NCBI GenBank assembly: GCA_964480365.1
Contig: CAYZPM010000008.1
Location: 21,315-85,314 of the forward strand
Origin: CAIQPV01 sp964480365
Lineage (GTDB): Bacteria > Pseudomonadota > Gammaproteobacteria > Burkholderiales > Gallionellaceae
Length of the DNA stretch: 64,000 nucleotides
Direction of reading: 5' to 3'
Made by a program: the position numbers and the translations under genes. Below the pieces are notes generated by a model. It did no database searches. It saw nothing but the letters and a program-made list of their open reading frames with translations, and had not been told where the DNA came from. Of this stretch, positions 1 through 10,803 are shown piece after piece (within the stretch, counting starts at the first letter, position 1; each line of letters starts with the position of its first letter).

Positions 1-98
1 GGTAAAGGCGCGTTTGGCACAATAGTTATTGTAGTTCGCATTAACCAAAAACATTCATCGGTGCATCGTCACCGACAAGATGCGGGAACGGAGCCAGG

Positions 99-1820
99 GT
101 GATTCCAAAAAGCTTCATTCAGGATTTGCTCAACCGCCTCGACATCGTGGACGTGATCGAGCGTTACGTCCCGCTGAAAAAGGCAGGTGCCAACTATGTA
201 GCCTGCTGTCCCTTCCACAACGAAAAATCTCCTTCTTTCACCGTTAGTCAGACCAAGCAATTCTATCATTGCTTCGGCTGCGGCGCGCATGGCACCGCAA
301 TTGGTTTTGCCATGGAACACGCTGGACTGAGCTTCGTCGATGCTGTAGAAGAACTGGCGCGCAGCATCGGCGTGACGGTGCCGCGTGAAGCTTCGACGCA
401 AGTGCAGCACAAGGTTGCACCGGACATGTACGAGGTAATGCAAACCGCCACACGCTATTACCGCGATCAACTCAAACAATCGCCTCGCGCCATCGAATAC
501 CTCAAACGGCGCGGCCTATCCGGCGAGATTGCGGCAAAATTCGGCATCGGTTATGCGCCTGACGGTTGGCAGAATCTGGAAAGTATTTTCCTGAATTATC
601 AGGATGCCAATTTGCTGGAAACCGGTCTGGTGATCGAGAACGACGAGGGCAAGCGCTACGACCGCTTCCGCGACCGTATCATGTTCCCCATTATCAATGT
701 GCGCGGCCAAATCATCGGTTTCGGCGGGCGTGTGTTGGACAAGGGCGAACCCAAATATCTCAACTCACCTGAAACGCCGCTGTTCGAAAAGGGGCGCGAG
801 TTGTACGGATTGTTCCAGGCGCAAAAATCTATCCGCGCCGAAAAAATGGCGCTCGTGGTGGAAGGTTATATGGACGTGGTGGCGTTGGCGCAACTCGGGG
901 TCGAATATGCGGTCGCCACGCTGGGGACAGCAACCACGCCGTTCCACATCCAAAAGCTGTTGCGCCTGACTGAACAGGTAGTATTCTGTTTCGATGGCGA
1001 CAGCGCCGGTCTCCGCGCTGCCTGGCGGGCGCTGGAGAATGCGCTGCCGCATTTGCAGGATGGCAAACAGTTACGTTTTTTGTTCTTACCTACTGAGCAT
1101 GATCCCGATAGTTATATTCGCGAGTATGGCAAAGAGGCATTCGAACACTTGCTGGGCGAGGAGGCGCTACCGCTGTCTAGCTATTTGTTGCGCGAACTGT
1201 CTGCGCAGGTTGACTTGAAGACGCAGGAGGGGCGTAGCGCCTTGCTGGAACATGCCAAGCCTTTGCTGACCGCCATTGCGGCACCCACCATCGCGTTGCT
1301 GTTGCGCAAGGAGGTGGCGGCGTTGGGGGGAATCACCCAGCTCGAACTGGAAGATTTGTGGAAAATCAAATCGATTGGAATGTCTGCACGCCGTGCGCCG
1401 CAAAAAATATTGCGCATGGAGCCTTCTGAATTACGTGTTCTATTGCGTTGTTTGCTGTTCAAGCCGGAACTGGTGCACGAACTGCCAGTAGAATGGGGCG
1501 TAGAAGGGCCAGAAACAGTAACCGTGGCAGCACTGATTGAATTTTTGCGTGAGCAGGATTATGCCGTTACCACTGCCGCCATCATCCAGCAGTTTCAGGG
1601 TACTTCGCATGAGGCAGTGCTGAGAAATGCTGAAGAGTTCATCCTGAAATGGGATGATGAGCCAAACGTGGTAACAGAATTTCACGATATGTTGGCCAAA
1701 CAGCGCGCGGAGCAAAGCAAACAGGAAGCACAGGCTTTGCTTGCCAAGGCTGGTGGTTCTACACAAGGGCTGAATGCGCAAGAACGCGAACGCTACCGCC
1801 AATTGCAGTCGCGTAGCTAA
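99..1820 (+). CDS. dnaG: DNA primase DnaG
   Basis: Makes the short RNA primers for chromosome replication, working with the DnaB helicase at the fork. The 573-residue protein shows the N-terminal CHC2 zinc finger (Cys37, His40, Cys58, Cys61), then the Toprim catalytic core with the acidic motif VVEGYMD near residue 254 and FDGDSAG near residue 297, and a C-terminal helicase-interaction region. Length is normal for the family. The start is a GTG preceded by GGAGCCAGG, giving the usual MIPKSFIQ opening. It sits directly upstream of rpoD, the classic macromolecular-synthesis order (rpsU would lie left of the window). Identification is secure. Confidence 0.97.
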   Translation: MIPKSFIQDLLNRLDIVDVIERYVPLKKAGANYVACCPFHNEKSPSFTVSQTKQFYHCFGCGAHGTAIGFAMEHAGLSFVDAVEELARSIGVTVPREASTQVQHKVAPDMYEVMQTATRYYRDQLKQSPRAIEYLKRRGLSGEIAAKFGIGYAPDGWQNLESIFLNYQDANLLETGLVIENDEGKRYDRFRDRIMFPIINVRGQIIGFGGRVLDKGEPKYLNSPETPLFEKGRELYGLFQAQKSIRAEKMALVVEGYMDVVALAQLGVEYAVATLGTATTPFHIQKLLRLTEQVVFCFDGDSAGLRAAWRALENALPHLQDGKQLRFLFLPTEHDPDSYIREYGKEAFEHLLGEEALPLSSYLLRELSAQVDLKTQEGRSALLEHAKPLLTAIAAPTIALLLRKEVAALGGITQLELEDLWKIKSIGMSARRAPQKILRMEPSELRVLLRCLLFKPELVHELPVEWGVEGPETVTVAALIEFLREQDYAVTTAAIIQQFQGTSHEAVLRNAEEFILKWDDEPNVVTEFHDMLAKQRAEQSKQEAQALLAKAGGSTQGLNAQERERYRQLQSRS

Positions 1821-1823
1821 GCT

Positions 1824-1853
1824 AAGACAACGTTTTGAAAAATAGGGTATAAT
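1824..1853 (+). promoter_or_regulatory. probable rpoD promoter
   Basis: A TATAAT hexamer at 1848-1853 lies in the dnaG-rpoD gap, about 67 bases before the rpoD start. A weak -35 candidate (AAGACA, 1824-1829) sits 18 bases upstream. The -10 match is exact; the -35 is poor, so this is inferred only. Confidence 0.45.
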
Positions 1854-1920
1854 CCGCGCCCATTTCAGCGGCCTTTTATCCTCCGCACTAACTTTAACTT
1901 AATCTGGGAATCCACCGATT

Positions 1921-3873
<1,953 letters not shown>

Positions 3874-3888
3874 GGCAACCACTCTTAC

Positions 3889-3965
3889 GGGTCGTTAGCT
3901 CAGTTGGTTAGAGCAGAGGACTCATAATCCTTTGGTCCGCGGTTCAAGTCCGCGACGACCCACCA
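3889..3965 (+). tRNA. tRNA with CAT anticodon (Ile2 or elongator Met)
   Basis: A full 77-base cloverleaf: acceptor GGGTCGT pairs with ACGACCC, then A73 and an encoded CCA. The anticodon loop CTCATAA carries CAT. The variable loop and T-arm (TTGGTCC then GGTTCAAGTCC) resemble E. coli tRNA-Ile2 (lysidine-modified CAT) more than elongator Met, but sequence alone does not settle this. It lies 15 bases after rpoD. A decayed copy of its 3' half is found at 12803-12844. Confidence 0.93.
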
Positions 3966-3975
3966 ATAATACAAT

Positions 3976-4005
3976 GGCCTACAGCGATGTAGGCCTTTTG
4001 TTTTT
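3976..4005 (+). terminator. intrinsic terminator after the CAT tRNA
   Basis: Perfect 8-bp stem GGCCTACA/TGTAGGCC with a GCGA loop (3976-3995), followed by TTTTGTTTTT. Confidence 0.85.
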
Positions 4006-4356
4006 CCACAATTATCTTCGTTTTTCTACAATTTCTTATTTTATAGTTGTCGCGATAAAAATAGTTGTGTGCAAAATAAAAACGCCACGAAAGTGGCGTA
4101 TTTATTGGCGCTTTGGCGGAGAGAGAGGGATTCTAGCATTCGCCGCCTAATCATATTGATTTCATTACATTTCTTTGTTTGGCACAGAGAGTTTTTGTAG
4201 CAACTCTCTGTGGTGATTCTAAAGCCCGTTGATGGTGCGGTCAACGGTTATTTACCGCCCTTCGGTTTCATAGTGTGATCTGCCTGAGTCCACACTTGGT
4301 TTGAATGTGCGTTAGGGAGTCGAACCCTCGGTGCGCGTGACACAATGACGCACCCT
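4006..4356. other. gene-free stretch holding the left end of the integrative element
   Basis: No convincing gene. It contains a short hairpin (ACGCCAC/GTGGCGT, about 4082-4099) followed by AT-rich DNA, and the left copy of the 20-bp attachment repeat at 4114-4133. A T-arm-like segment near 4315-4333 has no surrounding tRNA. Confidence 0.6.
4114..4133. repeat. left attachment repeat of the tRNA-Ser element
   Basis: Twenty bases identical to 12303-12322, which are the last 20 bases (including CCA) of the tRNA-Ser(GCT) gene. The flanks differ immediately on both sides, as expected for a site-specific recombination core. Confidence 0.85.
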
Positions 4357-4626
4357 TTAGTGAAGCGCGTCAATGCGGATGGACTCAATTTCTTTTTCCG
4401 CAAGCCATTGCAAGACCGCTTTTAGTCTCCAGCAAGACGCACCGCCTAGAGATAGTTTGATAGGCGGGGGGAATTCGCCAAGCTTGATTTTCCTGTAAAT
4501 CGTCTGGCGAGATAACGGAATAATCGTTAGAAGTTCGGGCATCCTGATCGCCCTGTCTGGATGTTGAGCCACACTGTGCTGATTAAGCTGGAGCTGGTTT
4601 GTAAGTTGGGTTAGAAGGTCATTCAT
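4357..4626 (-). CDS. AlpA-family DNA-binding regulator
   Basis: An 89-residue protein with a MerR-like helix-turn-helix of the AlpA/HTH_17 type: MPELLTIIPLSRQTIYRKIK, then a basic GEFPPPIKLS wing and a tryptophan-containing WRLKAVLQWLAEKE tail, all standard for the family. AlpA-type proteins control excision or expression of integrative elements. I place the start at 4626 (MNDLLTQL) because AAGGAA lies eight bases upstream. It sits at the end of the element distal to the integrase. Family assignment is strong; its actual target is unknown. Confidence 0.85.
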   Translation of the reverse strand: MNDLLTQLTNQLQLNQHSVAQHPDRAIRMPELLTIIPLSRQTIYRKIKLGEFPPPIKLSLGGASCWRLKAVLQWLAEKEIESIRIDALH

Positions 4627-4814
4627 TTTCGTATTCCTTGTGACTTGCACTTGATATGCATGTCCGTGTAAGCCCTTTGTGGCTATTACGGAATGAAATT
4701 GGATGGTACTCTGGGAGCAGCTTTAGTGCCATATAAGTCATGAAGAAAAACAAACTCCGATTAAACACTCCACTACGTCCGACTTCAATGCTAAAGGTGT
4801 GGGCTTAACCGAAA

Positions 4815-4842
4815 AAATGCCGCCCGATGTTGAGCGGCATTT
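4815..4842 (-). terminator. terminator for the lipoprotein gene
   Basis: Stem AAATGCCGC/GCGGCATTT with a 10-base loop. Six A residues on the left give a U-tract for minus-strand transcripts, about 100 bases past the lipoprotein stop. Confidence 0.65.
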
Positions 4843-4939
4843 CTGAGAGGTTGCTAAATGAAGCCGCGCTATAATATCAAAGCAGTTAATGCTGGCATCA
4901 GACTAATCAAACGGTGCCGCCTCGATCTACTACACATTG

Positions 4940-5647
4940 TTATTTCTGCAAAATTTGAAGAACGTCCTGCTCAAGTTTACCAGTGGAGAAACAGGTTGAT
5001 TTGACGCCTTCGCCGAAATTATGTTCTATTGGCTTATTGGTGTTAAATGAAATGACTGACGGCTTGGGCGGAGGCAATGGGCCAAGAGACAAGACATTCC
5101 CGCTCATTGCGGCCTGAGCATATGCATCTCCACTAACATCGATAGTAAGTATGAAACGAGAATTTACAGCAACAGTAGTCTTGCTCTTGTCATTCTCCAG
5201 AGGAGCTAAATAAACATTTGCACGCCCTTCCAGTGACGTATTGCGTTTTATAACCGCATAGTTTGAAAATGAGAGTCGGTTTTGATTGATGGGGAGTGCG
5301 ATCTTGAATACTGTAGAGTCTGCAATATCATAGTTAAAGTTCTCCGTCTTATCCCCCTGCGTAAATGTGCGATGTGTTTCTCCACAGTCGATATAATCAG
5401 TTGGTGTTTGGGAGCTAAATGACAGGTTAATGATTCTAGATTCCTTATCAATGTTGTTAATCACATAAAAGCTTTTTGACAGCTCTTTTACTAACTTATC
5501 CCATACTTGCGTGTACGGCTCGTTTAATTGAACCTCGTTTGAAATTTGCTTCGGCTCTCTTTGGGTTATATTCACGGCGTTTGTACCTTGCGTCGCACAA
5601 CCTGCAAGTCCAATAATTATTGTTAATAATGATATTTTGATCTTCAT
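4940..5647 (-). CDS. putative lipoprotein of the integrative element
   Basis: About 235 residues opening MKIKISLLTIIIGLAGCATQ: a signal peptide with a lipobox (LAGC) typical of lipoprotein signal peptidase substrates, so it is expected to be membrane-anchored. The start at 5647 is chosen because GGGGG lies just upstream and because longer in-frame starts would bury the signal peptide. After the signal, an alpha/beta region with two further cysteines (DCGETH and KSTCFS) follows; no family was recognised. It is probably transcribed alone, with a terminator at 4815-4842. Function unknown. Confidence 0.75.
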   Translation of the reverse strand: MKIKISLLTIIIGLAGCATQGTNAVNITQREPKQISNEVQLNEPYTQVWDKLVKELSKSFYVINNIDKESRIINLSFSSQTPTDYIDCGETHRTFTQGDKTENFNYDIADSTVFKIALPINQNRLSFSNYAVIKRNTSLEGRANVYLAPLENDKSKTTVAVNSRFILTIDVSGDAYAQAAMSGNVLSLGPLPPPKPSVISFNTNKPIEHNFGEGVKSTCFSTGKLEQDVLQILQK

Positions 5648-6090
5648 GGTTTTCCCCCGTAACTTTCCCTGAATGCGCCCGACATGGGCGCTCAGAGTTA
5701 AGCACCGCATTGTTACAGGCAGACTACTGGCAAGCGCCAATACAAAGAAAAATATCCGTCACGTGCGTGCGCTTTTTGTCGTCGCTCACAGAGGCCGCTG
5801 GCGGCGTTGTGTTGTTTGCACCGCCCTGGTCTGTTCCGTAGCTGGTTACGCGCTGTAGCCCTCTTAAAGCGCGTTTGGTGGGGTTCTGTACGCTAGCTGT
5901 CTTGGTCTTGAGCGTGGTTAATTCCGCTGTATAAGCTTCGTGCCCGACTGTCCCGCCATTTTCACAAAGACTGCCATAAGCGTTTTGTTCGCTGTATAAG
6001 TTTGTTCAAATTTTGTTGCCCGTTAGTAAACGCATGGTAGTCACGGTTGAAAATATCCAATTAGACTTCGATCTTTATTTCCCGGCTGGT
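5648..6090. other. gene-free stretch within the element
   Basis: No gene with a proper start. On the minus strand a stop-free frame of about 90 codons (roughly 6000 down to 5724) has no start codon near its head, and an upstream frame holds a short duplicated CTTATACAGCG motif. This may be the remains of a gene between the Rep-like protein and the lipoprotein. Confidence 0.4.
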
Positions 6091-7434
6091 TCAGATTGTC
6101 GGCGGCGTTTTTTTCATTGCGTCTCTGTAGGCTTCTTCAATACCTTTTTCTCTTGCTTCGTAGTGATGGTCTATCGCTTCAAGTTGTGCCTTACGCTCTG
6201 GTGATAGATGCAAATCAGCGAAGCTGATTTCATCAAGATCGTTTTCAAAGTGTGAATCTGTTTCGGTTGTCAGATGATGAAGGTCAGCGGAGCTGACTTC
6301 ATCCTGATAGGCCGATTGTTGATCTGGGCTGTTGTCTGGGTTGATGTTGTACTCGCTGCGCTCATGCTGATCTGTTTCATTGTGTGATATTGGGTTAATT
6401 AACAAACTCTCTATATTAATTAATAGAGATTCATTCGTTTCCAAGTCGATACAGTTACCCAACAGTGACTTATCCAAAGCATGACGCCCCGGATTCGCCC
6501 GTTTTCCGGCATCAGTTGGGGCGAATCCGGGGTGCTGGTTTTGGGTTTCTTTTTCCCATCGCTTCGAGAGGTCTCGAAGTTTGTATCTGGCTATGTCGAT
6601 CAGTTCTTTATCCGTTTTTGAGTCTGGGTGAGTTGATCGTTTATGAGAGCGCCTTCCCTTCACCGTCGCCTTGATGACCTTTCCAAAGTCTGATGTTTGA
6701 TTTAGATAAATGTGTTGGCGGAGCTTGGCAAGGTCAACCGTGCAATTACCCTGGTCTATGACTGGCGCAAAATATTTTCGGAATGTGAAAAACTCACTTG
6801 CCAAGCTGGCGAAATTAAAGTGTTTCCACTGCTCATTTGTCAGGTGCGGTAGATTGCCGCTAAGTAGAGTGCCTTCGAGTCGTGCGCGATGCTGATCTGT
6901 TTCAAGTAAGATTCCTTTGTCATGATCTTTCAAGTAAATATGCTGAAATTTTGTTGCATCTTTTCTGCCAGTGCAAAAATTGTAACCCTTCTCAAAACGT
7001 TGCACCTGTCTGGCAAAATCAAAATAATCAATGCTAATGTAATCATCCTTGCCGATGTACATGTTGCGTATGTTGTCGTGGAAAGTGGTGTGATGTGCAT
7101 ACCACGCGCACAACTCTGCAAGGTCATGTCGTGTGCCGGATATTGCGTAAGCATCAAGCGCAGTTTCTATGCCGACAACCTTAAAGGGCTTGGCAAATTC
7201 AAACTCTTTCGCGATGATATTCGCCGCGCCTGTTACGTCCTGCCAGCGTTCAGGGTCGTGGATTTTAACGTTGAAAGTTGTTGCGCTGTTGCCCCGTGAT
7301 GTTGGGTCGATAGCCTCAAAATAGGGAAGTCCGGTATGGCGCTGGAGAGCGTCATAACTTGTTGGTTGCGCCGTTTGGATTTGTATTTCAATGTAATCCA
7401 CAACCGCTGTAAAGCTAAATTTACTATAATCCAT
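6091..7434 (-). CDS. Rep-like protein (phage/plasmid replication initiator type)
   Basis: A 447-residue protein. The N-terminal ~300 residues resemble rolling-circle replication initiators of filamentous phages and small plasmids: an opening DYIEIQIQT strand, a YIGKDDYISIDYFDF segment, and HIYLKDHDKG followed by RARLEGTLL, the kind of pattern seen in Rep_trans/gene II-like proteins. The C-terminal ~140 residues are polar and probably disordered, with an internal duplication (SSADLHHL and SFADLHLS). It is the largest gene of the element and heads toward the lipoprotein. Assignment rests on pattern memory rather than a confirmed catalytic tyrosine, so confidence is moderate; a non-replicative role is possible. 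Confidence 0.5.
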   Translation of the reverse strand: MDYSKFSFTAVVDYIEIQIQTAQPTSYDALQRHTGLPYFEAIDPTSRGNSATTFNVKIHDPERWQDVTGAANIIAKEFEFAKPFKVVGIETALDAYAISGTRHDLAELCAWYAHHTTFHDNIRNMYIGKDDYISIDYFDFARQVQRFEKGYNFCTGRKDATKFQHIYLKDHDKGILLETDQHRARLEGTLLSGNLPHLTNEQWKHFNFASLASEFFTFRKYFAPVIDQGNCTVDLAKLRQHIYLNQTSDFGKVIKATVKGRRSHKRSTHPDSKTDKELIDIARYKLRDLSKRWEKETQNQHPGFAPTDAGKRANPGRHALDKSLLGNCIDLETNESLLINIESLLINPISHNETDQHERSEYNINPDNSPDQQSAYQDEVSSADLHHLTTETDSHFENDLDEISFADLHLSPERKAQLEAIDHHYEAREKGIEEAYRDAMKKTPPTI

Positions 7435-7499
7435 TTTGAGCCGCTTGCAGGCGGTTTGTTAGTTGTTTTTTGGTCAGTTGGTCACGATTGACTTACTTC

Positions 7500-7544
7500 A
7501 AAAAGCGCAGTCCGAAACCGTTATGGCTTGGGACTGCGCTTTTT
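7500..7544. terminator. strong bidirectional hairpin
   Basis: Perfect 14-bp stem AAAAAGCGCAGTCC/GGACTGCGCTTTTT around a 17-base loop. A-tract and T-tract on either side make it a likely terminator in both directions. It lies between the 58-residue gene and the Rep-like gene, overlapping the stop of the former. Confidence 0.8.
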
Positions 7545-7719
7545 AGTTTCCTGTCTTGACTAGCCTAAGCTCCGGCCTAGCTGATTGAAAACATCCGGCG
7601 GCATATGCCTCATCCCAACTGCTGTATATTTCCGCCGAACCATCGTCAAACTCGGTCACGAACCATTGCTTGTTGCCGTCAAACTGGTTCAAATAAACTC
7701 CCTTTTTTGGTACGTCCAT
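7543..7719 (-). CDS. 58-residue hypothetical protein
   Basis: A small gene starting with ATG at 7719 behind AAGGAAGC. The protein is acidic and aromatic (MDVPKKGVYLNQFDGN at the start, later WFVTEFDDGSAEIYSSWDEA) and ends KTGN. It follows the 134-residue gene by 13 bases and ends in the hairpin at 7500-7544, so it is probably the last gene of the operon that begins with the ribbon-helix-helix protein. No family recognised. Confidence 0.7.
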   Translation of the reverse strand: MDVPKKGVYLNQFDGNKQWFVTEFDDGSAEIYSSWDEAYAAGCFQSARPELRLVKTGN

Positions 7720-7732
7720 GTTGCTTCCTTTT

Positions 7733-8137
7733 CTAAAGTTGAAACATTGACGGAACCGCCGTCCCGGTTTGGTAAAGTTGTGATGCTGATCTGTACCGCG
7801 CTACAGGTGCGCCGTGACGATCGAACTTGTTAAGTCGCCAACCCTTGCCTGTGTCGATTTGTAGCACTGTTGACTTGACCGGCGTTTTTCCTGCCGATGG
7901 TATTTTGGATTTCACCTTCTCGATAAATTCTTGAATATCAGTGATCGCGTAAACTGGCCGGTACATCTTGCCGTCATGTTTTCTCGCGCACGGCAAAAGA
8001 GTAATGCCCTTAATTGAGGTCTTGCCGCGTAGCATGTCGGCAAGACAGTTGCCCCAGTTACCGCGAAGGTCGCCAAGCCCTAACCGTAATAGCAGGCTTG
8101 TCTCGAATGTTGAAATTGTGCCGGTATCGACTTTCAT
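7733..8137 (-). CDS. hypothetical protein of the element
   Basis: A 134-residue protein whose ATG overlaps the stop of the upstream gene by four bases (ATGA), the mark of translational coupling. No signal peptide or membrane segment. The C-terminal third (GWRLNKFDRHGAPVARYRSA) is basic, so nucleic-acid binding is conceivable, but I recognise no domain. Context suggests it acts with the preceding ribbon-helix-helix protein. Confidence 0.75.
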   Translation of the reverse strand: MKVDTGTISTFETSLLLRLGLGDLRGNWGNCLADMLRGKTSIKGITLLPCARKHDGKMYRPVYAITDIQEFIEKVKSKIPSAGKTPVKSTVLQIDTGKGWRLNKFDRHGAPVARYRSASQLYQTGTAVPSMFQL

Positions 8138-8646
8138 ACTTCCTCCTGAGCAATGAAAAGATGCAAGCCATCACGTAGTCTGTTTTTGATGCAAATGAAA
8201 GCATTCCCGCCGAACGACTTATCACGGTATCCGACAATCAGCGTAAAGCCCTCGAAGCAATCATCCTGAGTTGTGATCCTTGCGCCCTCCAGTTCAATGT
8301 TTAGAGTTTCGTCATTTAGCCGATAATATCCCCCTCCTACTAACGGGTGCGAGTGGTCGTCAATATCATCTAAGTACTGTTGACCGGCGGAGTTCTCTTC
8401 TACCATTGCCTCGAACTGCTTTGCCATTAGCGCATCAGCAACGGCAGCACGCACTGCCGCCGCCATGCTTTTTGCGTGCGGCCTCGCCTTGATCGCTCTT
8501 GACGCCCAATCAACCCATGTTAATCCGGCCTGTTCAGCAACTAAATCTATCGCCGCCCAAGTTGAAGCGTCAAACTTGAACGATGAACGCCCCGTTCCGC
8601 TCACCGCTGCGCTTCTAACCTTATAATTAATATCTGAATTATTCAT
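8134..8646 (-). CDS. ribbon-helix-helix domain protein
   Basis: A 170-residue protein. Residues ~20-55 (RSSFKFDASTWAAIDLVAEQ, then WVDWASRAI) match the ribbon-helix-helix pattern, a beta-strand that inserts in the DNA major groove followed by two helices; such proteins are usually dimeric repressors or relaxosome-type accessory factors. The remaining ~110 residues form an unrecognised domain. It is the first gene of a three-gene operon and is divergent from the serine recombinase, with 159 bases between them; it may control both. Confidence 0.7.
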   Translation of the reverse strand: MNNSDINYKVRSAAVSGTGRSSFKFDASTWAAIDLVAEQAGLTWVDWASRAIKARPHAKSMAAAVRAAVADALMAKQFEAMVEENSAGQQYLDDIDDHSHPLVGGGYYRLNDETLNIELEGARITTQDDCFEGFTLIVGYRDKSFGGNAFICIKNRLRDGLHLFIAQEEV

Positions 8647-8805
8647 TTGTGCATTCCAGTCGGTATGATTTCAATTTTGTAAATCATATCACAACGCACT
8701 AAAAAACACAATATAAGAATAATATGTTGTGCATTTCACTGAATAAGGATACAGTGACCACACATTAAACGAACGTCTTGTGACGTGTACAAAGGAGAGG
8801 CAATC

Positions 8806-9483
8806 ATGGCAAACGGTCAATTCGTCGCGTACTACAGAGTCAGCACAACCAAGCAAGGCGCGTCGGGTCTTGGGCTTGAAGCGCAACAAGCCGCCGTCGC
8901 TTCATATCTCAACGGGGGTACGTGGGAACTGATAGCTGAGTTCACTGAAATTGAAACGGGCAAGGGCAGCAACGCACTAGACAAGCGCCCTCAGCTTCGC
9001 GCCGCGCTCGCAGCCGCCAAGAAGGCGAAGGCGACGTTGATTATTGCCAAGCTAGACCGCCTTGCCCGTAACGTGCATTTCATTTCCGGCTTACTCGAAA
9101 CTGGCGTTGAGTTTGTGGCGGTGGATATGCCCAATGCCGACAAGACCATGCTTCAGATTTTTGCAACAATGGCAGAGTGGGAACGGGATGCCATCAGCGC
9201 CCGCACGAAAGCTGCGCTTGCCGCCGCTAAGGCTCGCGGCGTGGTCTTAGGCAAGTCCGGTGCAGCTAACCTGCGCCCAAATATTCAAGCCCGCCAGCAA
9301 GCCTCTCAAGCATTCGCTGAACGGCTACGCGGCACGTTTGCTGGTATGAGGTCGCGTGGTCTATCTCTGCGCGGTATGGTTGCCGAACTCAACGGAACTA
9401 AAACACCGGCTCCTCATGGTGGCGAATGGTGGCTTGCACAGGTTCAGCGAGTGCAGGCGCAGCTTGCGCCGTCAGCCGCTTAG
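8806..9483 (+). CDS. serine recombinase (resolvase/invertase family)
   Basis: A 225-residue small serine recombinase. The catalytic serine is in YYRVSTTKQ near residue 11, followed by QQAAVASYL, the AKLDRLARN motif near residue 85, and the E-helix segment MAEWERDAISARTKAALAAAK. The C-terminal part lacks the classic resolvase helix-turn-helix and ends in a recombinase-like short domain. I choose the ATG at 8806 because AAAGGAGAGG lies directly upstream; a GTG at 8785 would put that ribosome site inside the gene. It is the only rightward gene in the element. It may resolve multimers or invert DNA; the element already has a tyrosine integrase. Confidence 0.9.
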   Translation: MANGQFVAYYRVSTTKQGASGLGLEAQQAAVASYLNGGTWELIAEFTEIETGKGSNALDKRPQLRAALAAAKKAKATLIIAKLDRLARNVHFISGLLETGVEFVAVDMPNADKTMLQIFATMAEWERDAISARTKAALAAAKARGVVLGKSGAANLRPNIQARQQASQAFAERLRGTFAGMRSRGLSLRGMVAELNGTKTPAPHGGEWWLAQVQRVQAQLAPSAA

Positions 9484-9510
9484 GCGGCGGCTTTGACGCA
9501 ATCGAAGATA

Positions 9511-9540
9511 AAGATTAACCAGCGAAAAATGGTTAATCTT
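9511..9540. terminator. hairpin between convergent genes
   Basis: Perfect 10-bp stem AAGATTAACC/GGTTAATCTT, 10-base loop, between the ends of the serine recombinase and the secreted repeat protein. Confidence 0.6.
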
Positions 9541-10723
9541 GCCAACTTGTTACCCGCCCATTCTCAGTATAGATATATGTGCCATTATAAACGTGCTGCA
9601 CATGGACGCCCCATTTACCGACAGTACGATTTGCTTCTCTTGGCGCTCCTCGTGCCGCATAAAGCTGACATTCAGAAATTCCCATCCGAACCCGTTCAGC
9701 TTTGGTATCTGAATCATTAAACGTCAACTTCCTTCGATGAGCCTCAGATTGAACCAAATTCACAATTTCAGGCACAACATTAAATTCGGAAATTTCTTCA
9801 TCGCGCAAAGACTTTCCGTAAGCAACGCAAAAGTCATCTTTTTCCATTTCTTTTAGGGAGGAAACAACCAGTTTGGTTTGCGCTCCTCGTGCCGCATAAA
9901 GCTGACATTCAGAAATTCCAATCCGATACTTCTGATCTTTAACTTGTTCATCGTTAAACGTCAACTTTCTTCGGCGAGCTTCAGATTTAACCAGATTAAC
10001 GACATCAGGAACACCTTCAAGTCCTTCAATCGGTTCATCGCGCATAGCTTGACCATAGGTAACGCAATAATCTGATTTATCCATTGCTTGCAAGGTTACA
10101 GGTGCATTTTTCTGTCGATCTTGCTGCGCTTCCAAGTTTGCTTGAATAGCTCTTTCTTCACGAATTTTCTTATCTTTATCTTCTTGAATTAGCCTTTCAA
10201 TTTTCGCTTTCTCGATAGCTTCTTGTTTCGCAATCTGGTCAGATTTTAATTGACTGATTTTAGATTCAAGCTCTTGTGGGTTTAACTTAAACCAACAATC
10301 ATTTTCAAGAGAAGAAATGGAATCTTGATCGCCAATTAGATATTTAAGATAAGCTGCATTCAGGAATCCTGTTGTCCTATCACCAATTTTTAGGCGATAG
10401 AAAAACATAGTCGGAACGTATCCACTGTATCTAAGTTCATCAATTGGCACCACCGCCTCTATCAGAACACGTTGTGGAACGGCGGAAGTATAACTTGATG
10501 TATCTTCAAAGTTTGGCTTGCGAAGAATGTCGTTATCATCTTTGTGACAAGATTGACGAGGATAATAGACATAGAATGTTTGACCCAACATTTGGCTAAG
10601 GGTTTGTACTAACTTACGCGCAGTGGATAATTTCTCGATGTACTCATCATCGTCTTTATCGGCAAATTCGGCATTAGCTGACAACGATACAAAAACCAAT
10701 ACTACAAAAAAGAATATTTTCAT
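9533..10723 (-). CDS. secreted protein with coiled coil and duplicated C-terminal domain
   Basis: A 396-residue protein with a clear signal peptide (MKIFFFVVLVFVSLSANA, cleavage after ANA). Residues ~60-150 form an unrecognised domain, ~165-215 a charged, Gln/Lys/Glu-rich coiled coil, and ~225-370 two tandem copies of a ~70-residue unit. Each copy contains DYC/DFC-V-YG, a VVNLV or IVNLV helix, RRRKLTFND or HRRKLTFND and IGISECQLYAARGA. The conserved Cys pair in each unit suggests a disulfide. Expected in the periplasm. It lies between the serine recombinase and the integrase. No known family recognised. Confidence 0.75.
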   Translation of the reverse strand: MKIFFFVVLVFVSLSANAEFADKDDDEYIEKLSTARKLVQTLSQMLGQTFYVYYPRQSCHKDDNDILRKPNFEDTSSYTSAVPQRVLIEAVVPIDELRYSGYVPTMFFYRLKIGDRTTGFLNAAYLKYLIGDQDSISSLENDCWFKLNPQELESKISQLKSDQIAKQEAIEKAKIERLIQEDKDKKIREERAIQANLEAQQDRQKNAPVTLQAMDKSDYCVTYGQAMRDEPIEGLEGVPDVVNLVKSEARRRKLTFNDEQVKDQKYRIGISECQLYAARGAQTKLVVSSLKEMEKDDFCVAYGKSLRDEEISEFNVVPEIVNLVQSEAHRRKLTFNDSDTKAERVRMGISECQLYAARGAPREANRTVGKWGVHVQHVYNGTYIYTENGRVTSWQD

Positions 10724-10803
10724 ATTATCTACTCATTAGATTTAGGTTGGTCATTCCCTGTTGTGCCTCAATTTTGTAAGGCTTTGATGCAACGTTGTCT
10801 GTC

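Noticed and set aside
4315..4333. T-arm-like GGGAGTCGAACCCTCGG
   Set aside because: No acceptor stem, D-arm or anticodon arm around it, so it is not a tRNA; chance or remote remnant.
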